Shown: positions 1 to 8,445 of the stretch, piece after piece
Layout of the letters: every line of letters begins with the position of its first letter
Position numbering within the stretch: position 1 is the stretch's first letter
Assembly (NCBI GenBank): GCA_025992855.1
Contig: DAJPGB010000001.1
Location: 806,001 to 870,000, forward strand
Direction: 5' to 3'
Length of the DNA: 64,000 nt
Source: Coriobacteriaceae bacterium
Lineage (GTDB): Bacteria > Actinomycetota > Coriobacteriia > Coriobacteriales > Coriobacteriaceae
Notes under the pieces: generated by a model
What the model saw: only the letters and a program-made list of their open reading frames with translations
Database searches by the model: none
Told to the model about the DNA's origin: nothing
Made by a program: the position numbers and the translations under genes

Positions 1-1
1 C

Positions 2-601
2 GTCGAGCTCGTCTACACCGTGCTTCCGAGCGGTCGTGTCGACCTCAAGGTTTCCGGCGAGCCCTATGGCGATTACTCGGATATCATCCCGCGCATCGGC
101 ATCTCCTTCGAAGTCCCCGGTTGCGATCGTGCCGTCGAGTGGTATGGCCACGGCCCGGGCGAGAACTATCCGGACTCGCTGCGCGCCAACCCGGTCGGTC
201 ATTACCGCACCACAGTCGACGACATGTTTACGCCCTACGTTATGCCTCAGGACTGTGCCAACCGCGAGGGTACCCGCTGGGTTGCCCTGCGCTCTAGCCA
301 CGGTGACGGTCTGGTCGTGACACGTCCGAGCGACGCCGCTTCCAACCCGTTCTCGTTCTCGGCATGGCCCTATAGCTGCGAGGCCATCGATAACGCCAAG
401 CACGTCTACGACCTTGTTCCGGGCGACACGGTCACGGTCAACATCAACGACCAGTTGCTCGGCCTTGGCTCGAACTCTTGGGGTTCCGAGGTGCTCGATT
501 CCTATCGCACCCGTTTTGAGAGCTTCAGCTTTGAGGTGTCCCTGCGACCGCTGACGTCTGCCGATCTGGCTCAGGCGCTGGCACCCATTAAGGAGGCATA
601 A
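2..601 (+). CDS. ebgA: Beta-galactosidase large chain, C-terminal part (cut by window edge)
   Basis: The reading frame is open from the first bases, so only the last 199 residues of a GH2 beta-galactosidase are present. The fragment matches the C-terminal beta-sandwich domain of LacZ/EbgA: WYGHGPGENYPD, a Y..PQ.CANREGTRW stretch, FSFSAWPYS and an LGLGSNSWG segment. The catalytic GH2 barrel would lie to the left of the window. The stop overlaps the ribosome binding site AAGGAGG of the following ebgC, so the two are one transcript. That neighbour is why EbgA is preferred over LacZ. The enzyme would hydrolyse beta-galactosides in the cytoplasm; its exact substrate is not visible. Confidence 0.9.
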   Translation, partial: VELVYTVLPSGRVDLKVSGEPYGDYSDIIPRIGISFEVPGCDRAVEWYGHGPGENYPDSLRANPVGHYRTTVDDMFTPYVMPQDCANREGTRWVALRSSHGDGLVVTRPSDAASNPFSFSAWPYSCEAIDNAKHVYDLVPGDTVTVNINDQLLGLGSNSWGSEVLDSYRTRFESFSFEVSLRPLTSADLAQALAPIKEA

Positions 602-604
602 GTC

Positions 605-1060
605 ATGCATGTCTTTAACTCGCGTGCCGACTTCGATGCTCAGATGAAGTCCGTCAAGAAGTGGATGCGCACCGGTCAGGCGCTCGATGGTGTTGCCGAC
701 CTGCAGCACGACGTGGCGTACTCTATCGGCGACTCGCTGGTGTATTGGTGGGTGAACGCCCACGAGGCGGCTACTGCCGATCTGGTCGGTCACCGTCGCT
801 ACCATGCCGTGCTCGCTCCGCTCGACGGCGCCCTGACCGTCGAGGTTGCCCCCAAGGCAGGCCTCACCTGCGCCCGCGCTTACAGCGATATCGATGATCG
901 CGAGCGCTTTGAGGGTGCGGGGGAGACCGTGACGATTCCCGCCGGCGGCGTTGCCGTCGTCGAAATTGACGAGGCCTACCGTGTCGTGGCCAATGCCGCG
1001 GATTCCCGCGTCGTGGTATTGCACGTGACGGTCGAAGGTTATTCCTTCCCCAACAAGTAG
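605..1060 (+). CDS. ebgC: Beta-galactosidase small chain, YhcH/EbgC family
   Basis: This 151-residue protein has the length of EbgC and shares its signature stretches: KKW at the N-terminus, VAYSIGDSL, GHRRYH, APK, a DRE..EGAGETV segment and EAYRV near the end. EbgC forms a complex with EbgA and is needed for its full activity; other YhcH-family members act on sugar acids. It follows ebgA by three bases with a strong Shine-Dalgarno, consistent with co-translation of a two-subunit enzyme. Confidence 0.88.
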   Translation: MHVFNSRADFDAQMKSVKKWMRTGQALDGVADLQHDVAYSIGDSLVYWWVNAHEAATADLVGHRRYHAVLAPLDGALTVEVAPKAGLTCARAYSDIDDRERFEGAGETVTIPAGGVAVVEIDEAYRVVANAADSRVVVLHVTVEGYSFPNK

Positions 1061-1213
1061 TATTCGTCCGTTTGGACGTTTGCTTCGCGCCGTTAAGGGG
1101 GATGGCTTTGTTGACTCCCTTTTCCCCATTCCCCTTAGCAGGTGCGCCGTCCGTGTTTGCACTTGCAGCTCGGACGGGTTTAGATGACATTTAATAGATG
1201 ATTGGGAGGGCTT

Positions 1214-2677
1214 ATGAGCTCTGAAAAACGAGGAACGATCGGTTCGTTCGCTCTGCTGGGCATGACGGTTGCCGCCGTGTTCGGTATCAAGAACATCATC
1301 AACAACAACGCGGCCATCGGCTTGGCAGCTGCGCCGTCGTTCTTCTTCGCCACGCTTTTGTACTTTGTCCCCTATACCCTGGTTACCGCCGAGTTCGTCG
1401 GCCTTAACAAGGACTCCGAGTCGGGTGTGTACGCATGGGTTAAGACCTCGATGGGCGGCCGCTGGGCGTTTCTGACGGCATTTAGCTACTGGTTCGTTAA
1501 CCTGTTCTACTTTGCGTCCGTCCTGCCCAACGTCATCATCTACGCGAGCTACGTGTTCTTTGGTGCCAATGCCGAGCTTTCGCAGCTGTGGATCACCATT
1601 ATCGAGATCGTCGTCTTTGCTATCGCCACGTGGGTTTCGACCAAGGGCGCTAAGTGGATCGGCTCTATTTCCTCCTTCGGTTCGACCGCGGCTCTCGGCC
1701 TGACTGCCGTGTTCATCCTGCTGTCCCTGGCTGCTGCCTTTGGCGGCGTTGAGTTCGCTACGGCTCCCACGCCCGCCAACATGGCTCCCGACATGAGCAA
1801 CTTCGCCACTATGTGGGGCTTCTTCGGTACGCTTGCCTGGATCATCCAGGGCGTTGGCGGCGCTGAGTCTGTCGGCGTGTTCCTTAACGACCTTAAGGGT
1901 GGCGTCAAGGCCTTCGTGCGCACCGTCGTTATCGCCGGCCTGACCATCGGCCTTCTGTATGCAGGCGCTTCGCTGCTGGTTAACCTGTTCATCCCCGAGG
2001 GCGGCGTTGCCATCTCCACCGGCATCTTCGACGTGTTCGGCGCTGTCTTTGCCCACTTTGGCATTCCCATGGAAGTGTCTACGCGCGTCATCGGCCTGAT
2101 CCTTCTCGCCGCTACGCTGGGCTCCCTCATGATGTGGACCTCCGCTCCCATCAAGGTGTTCTTCACCGAGATCCCCAAGGGCGTCTTTGGTAGCGAGATC
2201 GTCGAGCTCAACGAGCATGGCATTCCTGCCCGCGCCGCTTGGCTGCAGTTCGCCATCGTCGTCCCCATCCTGATCATCCCGGCCCTGGGCTCTGGTAACC
2301 TCGACGACCTGCTCATGATTGTCACCAACATGACGGCTGCCACCGCTCTGCTCCCGCCGCTGCTGATCCTGCTTGCCTACTTTATGCTGCGTAAGAACTT
2401 CGACGCTGCTCCCCGTGGCTTCCGCATGGGTTCGCGTACCTTTGGCCTGGTCATTGCTGCATTCCTGCTTGTGGTCTTCTGCTTCGTGCTTATCTGCGGC
2501 ACCATTCCGCTCGATCAGCCTCTGTGGCTGACGCTGGTCTACAACGTTGGCGGCGTGGTTGTCTTCCTGGGCCTTGCCGTGATGTGGTACAACCGCTACA
2601 TTAACCGCCTGCGCGAGACCGATCCCGAGGCCGCCGAGAACGAGCTTCGCCCCTCCGTCCTCGACATGATGGAGTAG
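1214..2677 (+). CDS. APC-superfamily amino acid/polyamine permease
   Basis: This is a polytopic membrane protein of about 487 residues with roughly 12 hydrophobic segments and the N-terminal APC pattern (GMTVAAVFGIKNI, then AAAPSFFFATLLYFVPYTLVTAEF). It resembles the YjeM/glutamate-GABA antiporter branch, but the substrate cannot be read from sequence. A TTG start 12 bases upstream is possible, but GGGAGG sits just before the ATG at 1214, so that ATG is chosen. The gene stands alone between ebgC and a clear terminator. Confidence 0.85.
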   Translation: MSSEKRGTIGSFALLGMTVAAVFGIKNIINNNAAIGLAAAPSFFFATLLYFVPYTLVTAEFVGLNKDSESGVYAWVKTSMGGRWAFLTAFSYWFVNLFYFASVLPNVIIYASYVFFGANAELSQLWITIIEIVVFAIATWVSTKGAKWIGSISSFGSTAALGLTAVFILLSLAAAFGGVEFATAPTPANMAPDMSNFATMWGFFGTLAWIIQGVGGAESVGVFLNDLKGGVKAFVRTVVIAGLTIGLLYAGASLLVNLFIPEGGVAISTGIFDVFGAVFAHFGIPMEVSTRVIGLILLAATLGSLMMWTSAPIKVFFTEIPKGVFGSEIVELNEHGIPARAAWLQFAIVVPILIIPALGSGNLDDLLMIVTNMTAATALLPPLLILLAYFMLRKNFDAAPRGFRMGSRTFGLVIAAFLLVVFCFVLICGTIPLDQPLWLTLVYNVGGVVVFLGLAVMWYNRYINRLRETDPEAAENELRPSVLDMME

Positions 2678-2728
2678 CGGCTAGGATTAATCTACGGCTG
2701 TGGAATAAATCGATTCCCTTTCCTAAGG

Positions 2729-2754
2729 AGGGGCCTTACGAGGCCCCTTCTTTT
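2729..2754 (+). terminator. Rho-independent terminator after the APC permease
   Basis: A seven-pair stem AGGGGCC/GGCCCCT with a six-base loop is followed by TCTTTT, 50 bases after the permease stop. Confidence 0.85.
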
Positions 2755-2794
2755 GTGTTTTGGGGCATGGTTTTGGACCCCGTGTTCAAAAAAT

Positions 2795-2988
2795 GCCAAA
2801 TATGAGTACTGTTGCAAAAGAGGTGTCATATTTTTTGGCCTGTTCTGAGCGAAAATGGGCTCATAATCAATTTATCTAACCCCCTTTAAAGGGCGTTTGA
2901 CGGCATTTAACCTCTTCAAATCGCTCAAAGTAGGCAAATGGCTCTCGATTTTGCTGCTACTAAATTGGTGACAGTACTCATATTTGCC
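2795..2988. repeat. ~195-bp intergenic element with terminal inverted repeats
   Basis: The 16-base word CAAATATGAGTACTGT at the left end returns as its reverse complement (ACAGTACTCATATTTG, 2971-2986) at the right end, with one-base differences outside the core. The AT-rich interior has no credible gene. The stretch fills the gap between the permease terminator and the HPr gene and has the size and plan of the elements at 8117-8315 and 53688-53890. Confidence 0.6.
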
Positions 2989-3098
2989 ACTTTTTGCCCA
3001 CGAGGTGTTCAGAGGAGCTCTCGACAAGCATCTAACGCTACAATAACTACCACGTGGCTGTGTTTGCCGGCCGAATGTGCGATGTCGTGGGAGGGGAC

Positions 3099-3347
3099 AT
3101 GGTCGAGTTTACAAAGACGATTAAAGATCCGTTGGGACTGCATGCCCGCCCGGTTGCGTTGCTCTATGACATTATTGCCAAGCATCGTAGCGGCGTGTCG
3201 GTCAGCATCGGCGACCGCCATACCGACGGTCGCGACGTTATAGGGCTCATGGCACTCTGTGGCGAATGTGGCGAGGACATCGTGTTCCGCGTTTCGGGTG
3301 TGGATGAGGCTTCCTGCGTTACATCGATCAGAAATCTCTCGCTCTAA
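3099..3347 (+). CDS. ptsH: HPr-family phosphocarrier with Asp at position 46
   Basis: This 82-residue protein is the size of HPr and carries the active-site motif LGLHARPVALL with His at exactly position 15, the residue phosphorylated by enzyme I in the PTS. The ATG at 3099 is chosen because GGGAGGGG precedes it and because it puts the histidine at 15; a GTG 45 bases upstream is less likely. The region that normally carries regulatory Ser46 reads GRDVIGLMAL, with Asp at 46. No PTS enzyme I lies nearby. The gene is monocistronic, ending in a strong terminator. Confidence 0.87.
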   Translation: MVEFTKTIKDPLGLHARPVALLYDIIAKHRSGVSVSIGDRHTDGRDVIGLMALCGECGEDIVFRVSGVDEASCVTSIRNLSL

Positions 3348-3356
3348 GCATGATAG

Positions 3357-3392
3357 GGCGCGGTAAAGGATGGTCCTTTGCCGCGCCTTTTT
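3357..3392 (+). terminator. Terminator after HPr
   Basis: A 14-pair stem GGCGCGGTAAAGGA/TCCTTTGCCGCGCC (one T-G pair) with a three-base loop is followed by five T. Confidence 0.92.
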
Positions 3393-3438
3393 GTTTCGTA
3401 TAGGAAACTTTTTCGAAATCTGAATGGGGACCCTTTCC

Positions 3439-3494
3439 AAAAAGTTAACCACGTGCTAGTTTACTATAGCGAACATAGACGTGGTTAACTTTTT
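3439..3494. promoter_or_regulatory. Paired inverted operator upstream of the feo operon
   Basis: AAAAAGTTAACCACGT (3439-3454) and its exact reverse complement (3479-3494) flank a 24-base AT-rich stretch that includes TTTACTATAG. The layout suggests a repressor-bound promoter. Iron-responsive control by a DtxR-type regulator is inferred from the downstream feo genes, not shown. Confidence 0.6.
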
Positions 3495-3535
3495 ACGCGT
3501 CGATGTTGAGGACGAACTGACGTTAGGAGCAACTC

Positions 3536-3778
3536 ATGTCTTGCGGACCGCAGATGCCGGCCATGCCGCTTTCGATGGTAAAAGCGGGCGAAACCGTGCG
3601 CGTGTCTCGTGTAAAGGGCAATGAGGACATGAAGCACCACCTCAAGGACCTCGGCTTTGTCGAGGGCAACGAAATCCACGTGGTGAGCTCGAGTGGCGCC
3701 AATATCATCGTCACGGTGCTGGGCGCACGCTTTGGCATCGATTCCAAGGTTGCCATGCACATCATGACTGTCGGTTAG
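3536..3778 (+). CDS. feoA: Ferrous iron transport protein A (first copy)
   Basis: This 80-residue protein has an SH3-like FeoA domain (GETVRVSRVKG, HHLKDLGFVEGNEIHVV, ARFGIDSKVAMHIMT). FeoA proteins are small cytoplasmic partners of FeoB. It starts the operon feoA-feoA-feoB, about 40 bases from the next gene. The Cys/Met-rich N-terminus (MSCGPQMPAMPLSM) precedes the domain proper. Confidence 0.92.
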   Translation: MSCGPQMPAMPLSMVKAGETVRVSRVKGNEDMKHHLKDLGFVEGNEIHVVSSSGANIIVTVLGARFGIDSKVAMHIMTVG

Positions 3779-3818
3779 TCGACGGCATTTCTGTACGCAC
3801 TGAAAGGGGGACAAGTAA

Positions 3819-4040
3819 ATGAAGACGTTGGGTGACGTTAAGGTGGGCGAGAGCTCCACCATCGTCAAGCTTCACGGTGAGGGTGCGCTTCGCCGCCACC
3901 TTATGGACCTGGGGCTCATCAAGGGCACTTCGTTCAAGGTCGTGAAGGTCGCGCCGCTCGGTGATCCGGTCGAGATCAACGTGCGCGGCTACGAGCTTTC
4001 CATCCGCAAGGAGGAGGCGGCCGTCGTCGAGGTCCAGTAA
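3819..4040 (+). CDS. feoA: Ferrous iron transport protein A (second copy)
   Basis: This is a second FeoA domain of 73 residues (GESSTIVKLHG, RRHLMDLGLIKGTSFKVVK, GYELSIRKEEAAVVEV) that aligns end to end with the preceding feoA but is clearly diverged. AAAGGGGGAC provides the ribosome binding site. Tandem feoA copies before feoB suggest a hetero-partner for FeoB. Confidence 0.92.
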   Translation: MKTLGDVKVGESSTIVKLHGEGALRRHLMDLGLIKGTSFKVVKVAPLGDPVEINVRGYELSIRKEEAAVVEVQ

Positions 4041-4065
4041 GGGCTTGCGACGTATATTTCTGCAG

Positions 4066-4088
4066 ATAAAGTTAGGTTTTTCTAACTT
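4066..4088. promoter_or_regulatory. Small dyad before feoB
   Basis: AAGTTAG and CTAACTT flank a six-base spacer in the feoA-feoB gap. The half-sites resemble the TTAGGTTAG/CTAACCTAA style of DtxR-family boxes, so an internal iron-responsive site is possible. Confidence 0.4.
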
Positions 4089-4163
4089 AATGCAGCATCT
4101 TTGAAGCACATTATCCAGCCTGCGCGGAGAAAGCAGTGCAGGCACACAAGGAAGAAGGATTGA

Positions 4164-6491
4164 ATGGCGGATTCTCAGATCCATGTCGCGCTGGCGGGTA
4201 ACCCCAACTGCGGCAAGACCACGCTTTTCAACCTGATCACCGGCGCCAACGGCTACGTTGGCAACTGGCCCGGCGTCACGGTTGAGAAAAAGGAAGCCAA
4301 GCTCCTAAGCGACAAGAACGTTACCATCACGGACCTCCCTGGCATCTACTCGCTTTCCCCCTACAGCCCCGAGGAGCAATGCTCGCGCGATTACCTCATG
4401 AGCGGCGAGCCCGATGTTGTCGTCCAGGTGGTCGACGCCACCAACCTCGAGCGCAACCTGTACCTGGCGCTTCAGGTTATCGAGACCGGCCTGCCCGTGG
4501 TCGTTGCCCTCAACATGGCCGACCTGGTCGAGAAGAACGGCGATAAGATCGACACAGACAAGCTCTCCAAGAAGCTCGGTTGTCCGGTCATGATGATCTC
4601 GGCTCTTAAGAACAAGGGCATCAAGGAGCTCTTCGAGCAGGTCAAGAAGTCCGCTGCTTCTAAGGGCCAGGTGCCGGAGCACAAGTTCGATTCCTCCATC
4701 GAGGACGTTCTGGACCACATCGAGAACAACCTGCCGGCGAGCGTTCCCGCCAACAAGCGTCGCTACTACGCGGTCAAACTGTTTGAGCGCGACGCGGACG
4801 CCTGCAAGCTCATCAACCTCACTAAGGAGAAGGCCGCTCGCGTGGAGCAGCTGGTCGCCCAGTGCGAGCAGGACTGCGACGACGATGCCGAGTCCATCAT
4901 CACCGGCGAGCGTTACGGCGTGATTGCCCACATCATTGACGAGTGCCTCGCCAAGGCTCCGGCAAAGATGAGCACCTCCGAGAAGATCGACCGCGTGGTT
5001 ACCAACCGTATCCTGGGCCTGCCGATCTTTGTGGTCATCATGTTCTGCGTGTACTACATCGCCGTTTCTACCTTGGGCGGCACGGTGACCGACTTCACCA
5101 ACGACCAGCTCTTCGGCACCGACGGTTGGTACGTGCTCGGTCAGGGCCGCGACGCCTACGACGCGGCCGTCGAGGCTGCGGGCGACAATGCCGACTCGGT
5201 CGACCCGGCACAGTACGGCCCCTATGTCCCGGGTATCACCACCGTGGTGCACGACGCCCTTGTGGCGGGCGGCACCGAGGACGGTGGCCTGGTCGATTCG
5301 CTGGTCTGCGACGGTATCGTTGGCGGCCTGGGTGCCATCTTTGGCTTTGTGCCGCAGATGTTCCTGCTGTTCGTGATGCTGTCTTTCTTGGAGGACTGCG
5401 GCTACATGGCCCGCGTCGCCTTCATCATGGACCGCGTGTTCCGCCGCTTTGGCCTGTCCGGTAAGTCCTTCATCCCCATGCTCGTGTCCTCGGGCTGCGG
5501 CGTCCCCGGCGTCATGGCCACCAAGACCATCGAGAACGAGAAGGACCGCCGTATGACGGTCATGACCACCACGTTCATTCCCTGTGGCGCTAAGCTGCCG
5601 ATCATCGCCCTGCTCATGGGTTCCATCATCGGCGATTCTTCCACCACCGCGGCGTGGATCAGCCCGCTCTTCTACTTCCTGGGCGTCTTTGCCGTCATCG
5701 CCTCGGGCCTCATGCTCAAGAAGACGAAGCTCTTCGCCGGCCGCCCGACGCCGTTCGTTATGGAGCTTCCTGCCTACCACTTCCCGGCGATCCGCTCTTG
5801 GGCGCTGCACGTGTGGGAGCGCTGCTGGGCCTTTATCAAGAAGGCCGGCACGGTCATCTTCGCGTCCACCGTCGTGGTTTGGTTCCTCTCCAACTTTGGT
5901 AGCTACAACGGCTCCTTTGGCTTCCTGCCTGCGATGGACGGCATCCCCGAGGAGTTCATGGACTACTCCGTGCTCGCCATGCTGGGCAACCTGGTCGCTT
6001 GGATCTTCGCCCCGCTCGGCTTTAGCACCTGGCAGGCAACCGCACTGACCGTCTCTGGCCTCGTCGCCAAGGAGAACGTCGTCGCCACCGCCGGCTCGCT
6101 GCTGTCCGTCGCCGACGCGGGCGAGACCGACCCGAGCCTGTGGACCGCGTTTGCCGGCATGTTCCCCACCATGGGCGCTTGCGTTGCCTTTGGCGCGTTC
6201 AACCTGCTGTGCGCTCCGTGCTTTGCCGCCATTGGCACCATCCGCAACCAGATGGACTCCGGCAAGTGGACCGCTATTGCCATCGGCTACGAGTGCGCTT
6301 TCGCTTGGGTCATCGGCCTGTTCATCAACCAGTTCTATAACCTGCTTGTCCTTGGGCAGTTTGGTATCTGGACGGTTGTGGCCATCGTGCTGCTGGTTGC
6401 GATGCTCTTCCAGATCTTCCGTCCCATGCCCAAGCACGCTTGGACCGACGAGGACGAGACCAACACCGCTTCTGCTGCAGTTTCCGCTTAA
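4164..6491 (+). CDS. feoB: Ferrous iron transporter FeoB
   Basis: This 775-residue protein has an N-terminal G domain (G1 GNPNCGKT at residues 12-19, G3 TDLPG, G4 NMAD) followed by about ten hydrophobic segments with the two Gate regions, one containing the conserved CGVPGVMATKTI stretch. FeoB imports Fe(II) across the inner membrane and its G domain binds GTP. A roughly 70-residue loop between the first two membrane segments (around YDAAVEAAGDNADSVDPAQYG) is longer than in enteric FeoB. The operon continues to the Cys-rich partner after a terminator. Confidence 0.96.
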   Translation: MADSQIHVALAGNPNCGKTTLFNLITGANGYVGNWPGVTVEKKEAKLLSDKNVTITDLPGIYSLSPYSPEEQCSRDYLMSGEPDVVVQVVDATNLERNLYLALQVIETGLPVVVALNMADLVEKNGDKIDTDKLSKKLGCPVMMISALKNKGIKELFEQVKKSAASKGQVPEHKFDSSIEDVLDHIENNLPASVPANKRRYYAVKLFERDADACKLINLTKEKAARVEQLVAQCEQDCDDDAESIITGERYGVIAHIIDECLAKAPAKMSTSEKIDRVVTNRILGLPIFVVIMFCVYYIAVSTLGGTVTDFTNDQLFGTDGWYVLGQGRDAYDAAVEAAGDNADSVDPAQYGPYVPGITTVVHDALVAGGTEDGGLVDSLVCDGIVGGLGAIFGFVPQMFLLFVMLSFLEDCGYMARVAFIMDRVFRRFGLSGKSFIPMLVSSGCGVPGVMATKTIENEKDRRMTVMTTTFIPCGAKLPIIALLMGSIIGDSSTTAAWISPLFYFLGVFAVIASGLMLKKTKLFAGRPTPFVMELPAYHFPAIRSWALHVWERCWAFIKKAGTVIFASTVVVWFLSNFGSYNGSFGFLPAMDGIPEEFMDYSVLAMLGNLVAWIFAPLGFSTWQATALTVSGLVAKENVVATAGSLLSVADAGETDPSLWTAFAGMFPTMGACVAFGAFNLLCAPCFAAIGTIRNQMDSGKWTAIAIGYECAFAWVIGLFINQFYNLLVLGQFGIWTVVAIVLLVAMLFQIFRPMPKHAWTDEDETNTASAAVSA

Positions 6492-6520
6492 GTCCGAATA
6501 AGGATTAACCCCTTTCCACG

Positions 6521-6553
6521 AGCCCGGGTGTCCCAGCGACACTCGGGCTTTTT
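6521..6553 (+). terminator. Terminator after feoB
   Basis: AGCCCGGGTGTC pairs with GACACTCGGGCT (one G-T) across a five-base loop and is followed by TTTT. Confidence 0.9.
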
Positions 6554-6666
6554 GGTGGGGGAGATGTGGCGTTTCCGCAGATAAAACTGATCAAAATAAG
6601 CCCGTCCCTTTTTTGTGGGTGGAGAATGGGGTAAAGTAAGTGGTGGTTAACTAGAGGAGGCTTGCT

Positions 6667-6867
6667 ATGGCACCTATCGATATTGTTGTACTGGCTGTTA
6701 TCGGTATTACGTTTGTTGCCGTGTGCGTGCGCATCTACCGCAAGGGCACCTGCGCCGACTGCGCTCAGGGTGGCGTTTGCACGGGGCATTGCTCCAACAA
6801 AAAGACGTGCGCCGCACTTAAGGGCGTGGACAAAATCGCCGAAGACCTGGGCCGCGGTATTAAATAA
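6667..6867 (+). CDS. FeoB-associated Cys-rich membrane protein
   Basis: This 66-residue protein has one N-terminal membrane segment (residues 5-23) and a short tail with a Cys cluster, CADCAQGGVCTGHC, followed by KKTC. Length, topology and cluster match the small family found beside feoB in Firmicutes and Actinobacteria. AGAGGAGG gives a good ribosome binding site. Its role is not established; the cysteines could bind iron during uptake. Confidence 0.85.
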   Translation: MAPIDIVVLAVIGITFVAVCVRIYRKGTCADCAQGGVCTGHCSNKKTCAALKGVDKIAEDLGRGIK

Positions 6868-6880
6868 GGTCTAGGCATCC

Positions 6881-6915
6881 AAGCGCCTCGCGAGCATCCG
6901 TTCGCGGGGCGCTTT
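6881..6915 (+). terminator. Terminator after the Cys-rich protein
   Basis: AAGCGCCTCGCGA pairs with TCGCGGGGCGCTT and is followed by T residues. Confidence 0.85.
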
Positions 6916-7011
6916 GCACATTTGGGGGCGAGCGCGGCGAGTTGTAGAGTGATTTTGGGGTATCGTTACCTGTACTGTTAATTGGCAACTTATCTATAAC
7001 GGAGTATCCCC

Positions 7012-8091
7012 ATGAGCGCTCGCGTAACCATGAAGGACATAGCCGCCGAGCTTGGCGTTTCCATCAATACCGTGCACAAGGCCCTGACGGGTAAGGCCGG
7101 CGTGAGCGAATCCGTGCGCTCCAAGGTGAATGCTAAGGCCGAGGCCATGGGTTACCATCGCAATACGAGTGCCTCGAGCCTGCGCCGCAAGGATATCAAC
7201 CTGGTGTTTTGCCTGCCCCGCGCATCGCGCGAGGGAGCGTACTTTTTCCGTTACCTGTGGGAAGGCTGCAACCGCTTTGAGCAGGAGGTCATCGACCGGG
7301 GCATTACGGTTGAGCGTGTTGAATTTGGCGTGGGTGGCTACGCTGATGCGCTCGAGCAAATCGACGAGCGTTTGCAGGTGGGCGAGAAGATCGATGGCTT
7401 GCTCGCCTATGCGCCGGGCGACGATCGTGCAACTGAGCTTTTGGGGCAGATTGCCGAGGCGGGCGTGACGATCGAGCTCGTCGACGGCGACCGTCCGCAC
7501 CTCGACCGTCTGGGCGCCAGTCTGGCTGATTATTCAACGGCGGGCAGCCTGATGGCCGAGCAGGCGGTCAACTTGGTTCACGCCGCTGGTGTCGATGCCC
7601 GCGTGCTCCTGCTAGCGGGCGACCCCTATACCGATTCACACTATCTAACCGCCCGTGCCTTCCACAATTACCTGCGCGAACGAGATATTCCATGGCAGGT
7701 CGAGGACCTTGCCGGTGCCCATGCGCAAGTCAAACAGCTCAAGCATGAGCTCGAAAAGCGCTTGAGTGCGCCGGACGCCCCTGAGCTCATTTGTAGCGTT
7801 TTTGCCGTTGGTTCCGAAGTGGTTGCCGATGCGCTTGTCTCGAGCGGCAAGGCCGGTCAGGTTATGGTGATCGGCAACGACCTGTTTCCCGAAAGCGCCC
7901 TGGCCTTGCGCCGCGGTATCTTTACCAATATTGTCTATAAGGACCCGACGAGCCTGGCGTATCGCGGCGCTAAGACGCTGGGCGATTATCTGCTGTGGGG
8001 AAGGACCCCGACGGTGCCCGTCCAGAAGGGCGCCGTCGAGATGGTATTTGCCAGCAATGTCGATCGCTACTGCGAACTTGCGGGAATTTAG
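7012..8091 (+). CDS. LacI-family regulator, candidate repressor of the pectin regulon
   Basis: This 359-residue protein has an N-terminal LacI helix-turn-helix (VTMKDIAAELGVSINTVHKALTG, residues 5-28) and a sugar-binding periplasmic-protein-like domain. The recognition helix SINTVHKAL differs from the usual SxxTVSR, which fits a non-standard operator. It lies immediately upstream of uxaC, whose promoter carries two GTGAACGTTCAC palindromes with a central CG, the usual LacI-family centre. Assignment of this protein to that operator is inferred from position. The effector is probably a uronate or pathway intermediate. Confidence 0.85.
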   Translation: MSARVTMKDIAAELGVSINTVHKALTGKAGVSESVRSKVNAKAEAMGYHRNTSASSLRRKDINLVFCLPRASREGAYFFRYLWEGCNRFEQEVIDRGITVERVEFGVGGYADALEQIDERLQVGEKIDGLLAYAPGDDRATELLGQIAEAGVTIELVDGDRPHLDRLGASLADYSTAGSLMAEQAVNLVHAAGVDARVLLLAGDPYTDSHYLTARAFHNYLRERDIPWQVEDLAGAHAQVKQLKHELEKRLSAPDAPELICSVFAVGSEVVADALVSSGKAGQVMVIGNDLFPESALALRRGIFTNIVYKDPTSLAYRGAKTLGDYLLWGRTPTVPVQKGAVEMVFASNVDRYCELAGI

Positions 8092-8116
8092 TCGATCGGG
8101 CAGGTGCCCCCTCTTG

Positions 8117-8315
8117 CGACGTGCATTTTTGGGAGTATTCAGCATTGGCATGCCCTGAATGAGGCGCAGAACGACTGTTTTAAGTGCCGCCGGTGGCGTA
8201 TTTCGCCGTCGGCGGCACTTTTTATGCCGATCGGACGCAATATGCGCACCAAACGGGGCGCCGAGGACGGCGCGCGGCGCGCTTCGATGCTGAATACTCC
8301 CAAAAATGCACGTCG
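8117..8315. repeat. 199-bp element with perfect 29-bp terminal inverted repeats
   Basis: The first 29 bases (8117-8145, starting CGACGTGCATTTTTGGGAGT) are exactly repeated in inverted form at 8287-8315. No gene is visible inside. A terminator hairpin lies within it at 8182-8224. The element fills the space between the LacI gene and the uxaC promoter. Confidence 0.8.
8182..8224 (+). terminator. Terminator after the LacI gene
   Basis: AAGTGCCGCCG pairs with CGGCGGCACTT, with inner GGCG/CGCC pairs, and is followed by TTT. It lies inside the inverted-repeat element. Confidence 0.8.
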
Positions 8316-8445
8316 GAACATGACCCACCTGAGCAAAAGCGCTCAAGTTCGGTGTTCGGGGACGCCAACCGGTCCGCAATACATGCAAGTCACAGCTCCG
8401 GCAACCGTTGAACGGGCAAAACCTACCGTTCACCCCATGGTGGTT

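Noticed and set aside
2938..3243. Small plus-strand ORF before and over ptsH
   Set aside because: It is out of frame with ptsH, starts inside the intergenic element and lacks a domain.
4305..6542. 745-codon open frame on the minus strand opposite feoB
   Set aside because: It is antisense to an unmistakable feoB, its translation is low-complexity (His/Asp/Val/Gly-rich) and it has no motif; long antisense frames are expected in GC-rich genes.
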